Assembly (NCBI RefSeq): GCF_005503535.1
Contig: NZ_SCNN01000020.1
Location: 1-64,000, forward strand
Direction of reading: 5' to 3'
DNA: 64,000 nucleotides
From: Mesorhizobium comanense
GTDB lineage: Bacteria > Pseudomonadota > Alphaproteobacteria > Rhizobiales > Rhizobiaceae
Shown here: positions 60,589 to 64,000 of the stretch, piece after piece
How the letters are laid out: the number at the start of each line of letters is the position of its first letter
Position numbering within the stretch: position 1 is the stretch's first letter
The notes under the pieces: generated by a model
Databases searched by the model: none
What the model was told of the DNA's origin: nothing
What the model saw: only the letters and a program-made list of their open reading frames with translations
Position numbers and translations under genes: made by a program

Positions 60589-61563
60589 GTGACTGAAATT
60601 CTTGCCGTCGGCGAGGCGATGGGACCGGCGTTGGCGCTGCTTGGCGGTGGCGATGTGGTGGCCATTCCGACCGAGACCGTCTATGGCCTCGCCGGCGATG
60701 CCACCAACGGCATCGGCGTGGCGCGCATCTTCGAGGCCAAGGGCCGCCCGCGTTTCAATCCGCTGATCGCCCATGTCGCCGACATGGCGATGGCCGAGCG
60801 CATCGCGATTTTCGATCCGCTGTCGAGGAAACTGGCGCTCGCCTTCTGGCCGGGGCCGCTGACCCTGGTGCTGCCGCAGCGGCCCGGCAACGGCATCCAT
60901 CCGCTGGTCACGGCCGGGCTCGATACGATTGCGCTGCGCATGCCGAGGGGTTTCGGCGGCGATCTGATTGCCAAACTCGGCCGACCGCTCGCCGCGCCGA
61001 GCGCCAATTCATCGGGCAGGATCAGCGCGACGACCGCGCAGGCCGTGGCGGCGGATCTTGGCGCGCGTATCAAGCTGGTGGTGGATGGCGGCGCAACGCC
61101 GGTCGGGCTGGAATCGACCATCGTCAAGGCGGAAGGCAAAGGCTTGCGGCTGCTGCGGCCGGGTGGCATCGCGGCCGGGGAGATCGAGGCGCTCATCGGC
61201 ATGCCGCTGTCGCGCGGCGGCACTGCCGGCGTGGAGGCGCCGGGCATGCTTGCCTCGCACTATGCGCCGGGGGCGGCGGTTCGGCTCAATGCCGACACGG
61301 TCGGCAAGGACGAAGCCTTGCTTGGCTTCGGTCGCCGGCGTGCGGAAGGCTGGCAACACGCCGCCGCCTTCCTCAATCTCTCCGAAGCTGGCGACCCGCG
61401 CGAAGCGGCGAGCAATCTCTTCGCCTACATGCAGGAACTCGACCGCAGCGGCACGCGCACCATCGCGGTCGAGCCTATTCCCCAAGGGGGGCTGGGCGAA
61501 GCGATCAACGACCGGCTTTCCCGTGCCGCTGCCCCCCGTGACAACCTCCTCCCGCCAACATAG
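60589..61563 (+). CDS. tsaC: L-threonylcarbamoyladenylate synthase
   Basis: 324-residue TsaC/Sua5-type enzyme that makes threonylcarbamoyl-AMP for t6A37 in tRNA; essential. YrdC-domain signatures AIPTETVYGLAGDA and the loop GRPRFNPLIAHVAD are near the N-terminus, and SANSSGRIS follows. The extra C-terminal Sua5 domain (from about residue 210) is present, so the long Sua5 form applies. The GTG at 60589 has GAGAGG about 9 bases upstream; a GTG 9 bases earlier is the alternative. Confidence 0.93.
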   Translation: MTEILAVGEAMGPALALLGGGDVVAIPTETVYGLAGDATNGIGVARIFEAKGRPRFNPLIAHVADMAMAERIAIFDPLSRKLALAFWPGPLTLVLPQRPGNGIHPLVTAGLDTIALRMPRGFGGDLIAKLGRPLAAPSANSSGRISATTAQAVAADLGARIKLVVDGGATPVGLESTIVKAEGKGLRLLRPGGIAAGEIEALIGMPLSRGGTAGVEAPGMLASHYAPGAAVRLNADTVGKDEALLGFGRRRAEGWQHAAAFLNLSEAGDPREAASNLFAYMQELDRSGTRTIAVEPIPQGGLGEAINDRLSRAAAPRDNLLPPT

Positions 61564-61572
61564 TTTCCCGAC

Positions 61573-63003
61573 ATGACCGATACCGCCTGGACACTCGACC
61601 CTGCTCTCATCGACCGTTTCGCCGCAATCGTCGGTGAAAAATACGCATTGCGCGACGAGCAGGACATCGCGCCCTATCTCATCGAGCGCCGCGGCCTCTG
61701 GCATGGCGCCACATCGCTGGTGCTGCGGCCGGGCAGCGTCGACGAGGTCAGCCGCATCATGCGGCTGGCGACGGAGACCGGAACGCCGGTCGTACCGCAA
61801 AGCGGCAACACCGGGCTGGTCGGCGCCCAGGTGCCGGACAGATCGGGCCGCGAGATCGTGCTGTCGCTGTCGCGGCTGAACCGCATCCGCGAGATCGATG
61901 TCCTGTCGAACACGGTGACGGTCGAGGCCGGCGTCATCCTGCAGACGCTGCAGGAGGCGGCCGACGCCGTCGACAGGCTGTTTCCGCTGTCGCTGGCCGC
62001 GCAGGGCTCCTGTCAGATCGGCGGCAATCTCTCTTCCAATGCCGGGGGCACCGGCGTGCTTGCCTATGGCAATGCGCGCGAACTCTGCCTCGGTGTCGAG
62101 GTGGTGCTGCCGACAGGCGAGGTGTTCGACGATCTGCGCAAGCTGAAGAAGGACAATACCGGATACGACCTGAAGAATCTTTTCGTCGGCGCCGAAGGCA
62201 CGCTCGGCGTCATCACGGCCGCCGTGCTGAAACTGTTTCCGAAGCCGAAGGGGCGTGAGGTCGCCTTCGTCGGCCTGTCCTCGCCGCAAGCAGCCCTTTC
62301 CCTGTTCGGCCTGGCAATGGACCGGGCCGGGGCCGCGCTGACCGCTTTCGAACTGATCGGCAAGCGGCCGTACGATTTCACCCTGGCACATGCCCAGGGT
62401 GTGACCCGGCCGTTGATGGAAGATTGGCCCTGGTATGTGCTGATGCAGATTTCGTCCGGCCGTTCGTCGGAGGATTCGCAGGCCCTGATCGAGGATGTGC
62501 TGTCGGCCGGTCTCGAACAGGAATTCGTCGGCGATGCCGTCATCGCGGCGAGCCTCGCGCAGGGCGATGCCTTCTGGAATTTCCGCGAGTTGTTGCCGGA
62601 GGCGCAGAAGCCGGAAGGCGCCTCGATCAAGCATGACATTTCAGTGCCGATCGCCTCCATACCGCGCTTCATCGAGGAAGCGGCCGGGGCCGTGGCGTCG
62701 GTGAGCGCCGGCGCTCGTGTCGTCTGCTTCGGCCATATGGGCGACGGCAATCTCCACTACAACATTTCGCGGCCCGTCGACGGCGACGATGACGCCTTCC
62801 TCGCCCTCTACCATCCCATGAACAAGGCGGTTCATGATGTCGTGCGCAGCCTGCAAGGTTCGATATCGGCCGAGCATGGCATCGGCCAGTTGAAGCGCGA
62901 AGAACTGATCGAGACCGCGCCGCCGATGGCCATCGATCTGATGCGCCGGGTAAAGGCGGCCTTCGATCCGGCCGGTATCATGAATCCGGGTAAGGTTATC
63001 TGA
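61573..63003 (+). CDS. FAD-linked 2-hydroxyacid dehydrogenase (GlcD/D-2-HGDH type)
   Basis: 476-residue flavoenzyme with an N-terminal FAD_binding_4 domain (VVPQSGNTGLVGAQVPD, GGNLSSNAGGTGVLAYGNAR) and the C-terminal FAD-oxidase_C domain ending CFGHMGDGNLHYN (metal-site His) and SAEHGIGQLKRE. Family members oxidise D-lactate, glycolate or D-2-hydroxyglutarate; D-2-hydroxyglutarate is likely for this subgroup but not certain. Begins 10 bases after tsaC. Confidence 0.9.
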   Translation: MTDTAWTLDPALIDRFAAIVGEKYALRDEQDIAPYLIERRGLWHGATSLVLRPGSVDEVSRIMRLATETGTPVVPQSGNTGLVGAQVPDRSGREIVLSLSRLNRIREIDVLSNTVTVEAGVILQTLQEAADAVDRLFPLSLAAQGSCQIGGNLSSNAGGTGVLAYGNARELCLGVEVVLPTGEVFDDLRKLKKDNTGYDLKNLFVGAEGTLGVITAAVLKLFPKPKGREVAFVGLSSPQAALSLFGLAMDRAGAALTAFELIGKRPYDFTLAHAQGVTRPLMEDWPWYVLMQISSGRSSEDSQALIEDVLSAGLEQEFVGDAVIAASLAQGDAFWNFRELLPEAQKPEGASIKHDISVPIASIPRFIEEAAGAVASVSAGARVVCFGHMGDGNLHYNISRPVDGDDDAFLALYHPMNKAVHDVVRSLQGSISAEHGIGQLKREELIETAPPMAIDLMRRVKAAFDPAGIMNPGKVI

Positions 63004-63187
63004 TCGTTTCAACATCTTGTGCCTGGTTGCATTCCGATAACCATCCCTGAGATCAGCAAAATTTAACCGACTTTCTTAAGCGCGGCGGTAAGGAGCCCGC
63101 GCTAATGTTTCCCCATAACGAGGCCGGGAAAACTGGCCCGGAGAGAACCGGACACCGGCTCTCAGGAGACAGACAGGAAGGCACTCT

Positions 63188-63754
63188 ATGAACACTGGAC
63201 TGAAGCCAGTCTGGGCGGGACGCAACATGCGCCTCGACCCATTCCGCCTGCCGCAGGTGGTTAGCTACGCCACGCGCGACGACTATGGCGATGTGACCTT
63301 CACAATCGACCAGCGTGGCGCCGTGATCCGGCGCATGCTCGAGATGAGCGGCGTGCCTGCGATCATCGCGCTGCCCGCCAATGCGTTTCGTGGCGTTGCC
63401 GCCCGCGCGATGGAAGACCCGGACGGCAATGTCACGGTGACGCTGGAACTCCTGCACAACGATCCCATGCTGTCGGTGCCGCTGCTGGTGGCCGACGATC
63501 TCGAAGATGTCGCCGCCGACTGGCGCGCCTGGGCCGACGCTTACCGTCTGCCGATGCTCCTGATCGAGGCGGATGGCGTCGCCCGCACGCTGGAGGAATC
63601 GCTCGGCGCGGCCATCAAGACGCTGCCGCCGCAGGATCGCCGCAAGGGCCGTGTTTCGAACATGCGCCGTCCGCGCTTCCTCGCCCGCCGCAGAACCGGC
63701 GACCTTGGCCTCAGGCTCGTCATCGACGGCCAGGAGATCATTTCGCGGGACTGA
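63188..63754 (+). CDS. DUF6101 family protein
   Basis: 188-residue soluble protein of a family that I know only from rhizobia and relatives. Start MNTGLKPVWAGRNMRLDPF; central VIRRMLEMSGVPAIIALPA; C-terminal RRPRFLARRRTGDLG is basic. No catalytic motif is obvious. GGAAGG lies 8-13 bases before the ATG. Confidence 0.8.
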   Translation: MNTGLKPVWAGRNMRLDPFRLPQVVSYATRDDYGDVTFTIDQRGAVIRRMLEMSGVPAIIALPANAFRGVAARAMEDPDGNVTVTLELLHNDPMLSVPLLVADDLEDVAADWRAWADAYRLPMLLIEADGVARTLEESLGAAIKTLPPQDRRKGRVSNMRRPRFLARRRTGDLGLRLVIDGQEIISRD

Positions 63755-63765
63755 ACATGACCTTC

Positions 63766-63913
63766 CCTTCTCCCCTTGTGGGAGAAGGTGGCCTCGCGAA
63801 GCGAGGTCGGATGAGGGGTGTTCCAGGGAACGCCAAGGCTTCACTCCGCTGGAACACCCCTCAACCGTCTCGGCGCTGCGCGCCGATCCACCTTCTCCCA
63901 CAAGGGGAGAAGG
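63766..63913. repeat. Long palindromic repeat, CCTTCTCCCC type, downstream of DUF6101 gene
   Basis: 26-bp perfect arms (63766-63791 and 63888-63913), the same arms as the copy at 15854-15997, and an internal ATGAGGGGTGTTCC / GGAACACCCCTC pair. Its inner halves match that copy in inverted order. Confidence 0.88.
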
Positions 63914-63923
63914 AGAAGCTGTG

Positions 63924-64000
63924 CTACACCAGCGGCTTCAGCGCCACCCAGACAGCGCCGCCGATCAGGCCGAGGAAAATCAGCCAGCCGACCTGGTTGT
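63924..64000 (-). CDS. C-terminal end of a small membrane protein (partial)
   Basis: Only the last 24 codons are inside the window: NQVGWLIFLGLIGGAVWVAL then KPLV and stop. One hydrophobic helix is clear. The family cannot be identified from so little. Confidence 0.5.
   Translation of the reverse strand, partial: NQVGWLIFLGLIGGAVWVALKPLV

Noticed and set aside
61540..61556. CCTCCTCCC near the end of tsaC as another small-RNA loop
   Set aside because: It is within coding sequence and lacks flanking stems or a terminator.
63062..63080. CtrA-type TTAA pair upstream of the DUF6101 gene
   Set aside because: Spacing is 9 bases, not 7.
1..64000. tRNA or rRNA genes
   Set aside because: No cloverleaf with CCA-proximal arms or rRNA-like conserved blocks was recognised by eye on either strand; a covariance search would be needed to exclude them.

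Overview
The window is GC-rich chromosomal DNA from an alphaproteobacterium of the order Hyphomicrobiales (Rhizobiales), most likely Mesorhizobium or a close relative. The evidence is a separate F0 ATP-synthase operon (atpI-atpB-atpE-atpF'-atpF), a BioR repressor with TTATCTATAA boxes, a BacA peptide transporter, GTTC-N7-GTTC LexA boxes, a small RNA with CUCCUCCC hairpin loops, and many dispersed rhizobial palindromic repeats. No rRNA, tRNA, CRISPR array or phage region was seen.

Layout. 1-4.2 kb: an RND efflux permease (3' end cut by the window edge), a small gene overlapping its start, and a divergent TetR repressor with two tandem operators. 4.36-4.48 kb: a minus-strand small RNA with three CUCCUCCC loops. 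4.6-12.7 kb (minus): a sugar ABC transporter with a LacI regulator, a second ATPase/permease pair, and an FAH-fold 2-keto-3-deoxypentonate dehydratase. 13.0-19.2 kb (plus): a polyamine-type ABC transporter, an XRE-cupin regulator and an aldehyde dehydrogenase, behind a promoter whose spacer holds a TTTCA-N6-TGAAA operator. 19.2-33.6 kb: mixed accessory and core genes, including an SOS-box 2H phosphoesterase, an ArsR/SRPBCC/reductase set, an M29 aminopeptidase with its LysR gene, BacA, a polysaccharide deacetylase, der, and a LysR/MFS divergon. 33.7-46 kb: a cell-wall hydrolase, the F0 operon, rnhB, an SOS-box radical SAM gene, moaB, ispE, an S49 peptidase and a methyltransferase. 46-55 kb: a serine alpha/beta-hydrolase, polyprenyl diphosphate synthase, bioR-bioY-DUF1284, a TPR protein and glyQ. 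55-64 kb: a DUF559 gene bracketed by inverted repeats, glyS with two unusual insertions, an acidic protein, tsaC, a D-lactate/D-2-hydroxyglutarate-type flavoenzyme and a DUF6101 gene.

The most interesting material is in and between the genes. (1) The small RNA at 4362-4480 looks like a member of the alphaproteobacterial anti-Shine-Dalgarno 'cuckoo' type, here with three loops. (2) A DUF559 endonuclease-fold gene sits between inverted copies of a palindromic repeat, as a candidate mobile unit. (3) 1.4 kb downstream, a related type of palindromic repeat has inserted in frame inside the essential glyS gene. (4) glyS is preceded by a 39-codon reading frame that repeats the first 15 GlyS residues with eleven synonymous differences and ends TGATG on the true start. 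This suggests a small insertion that carried in a divergent copy of the gene's 5' end. (5) Several regulatory circuits can be read directly: TetR, XRE-cupin, BioR, LexA and LysR sites.
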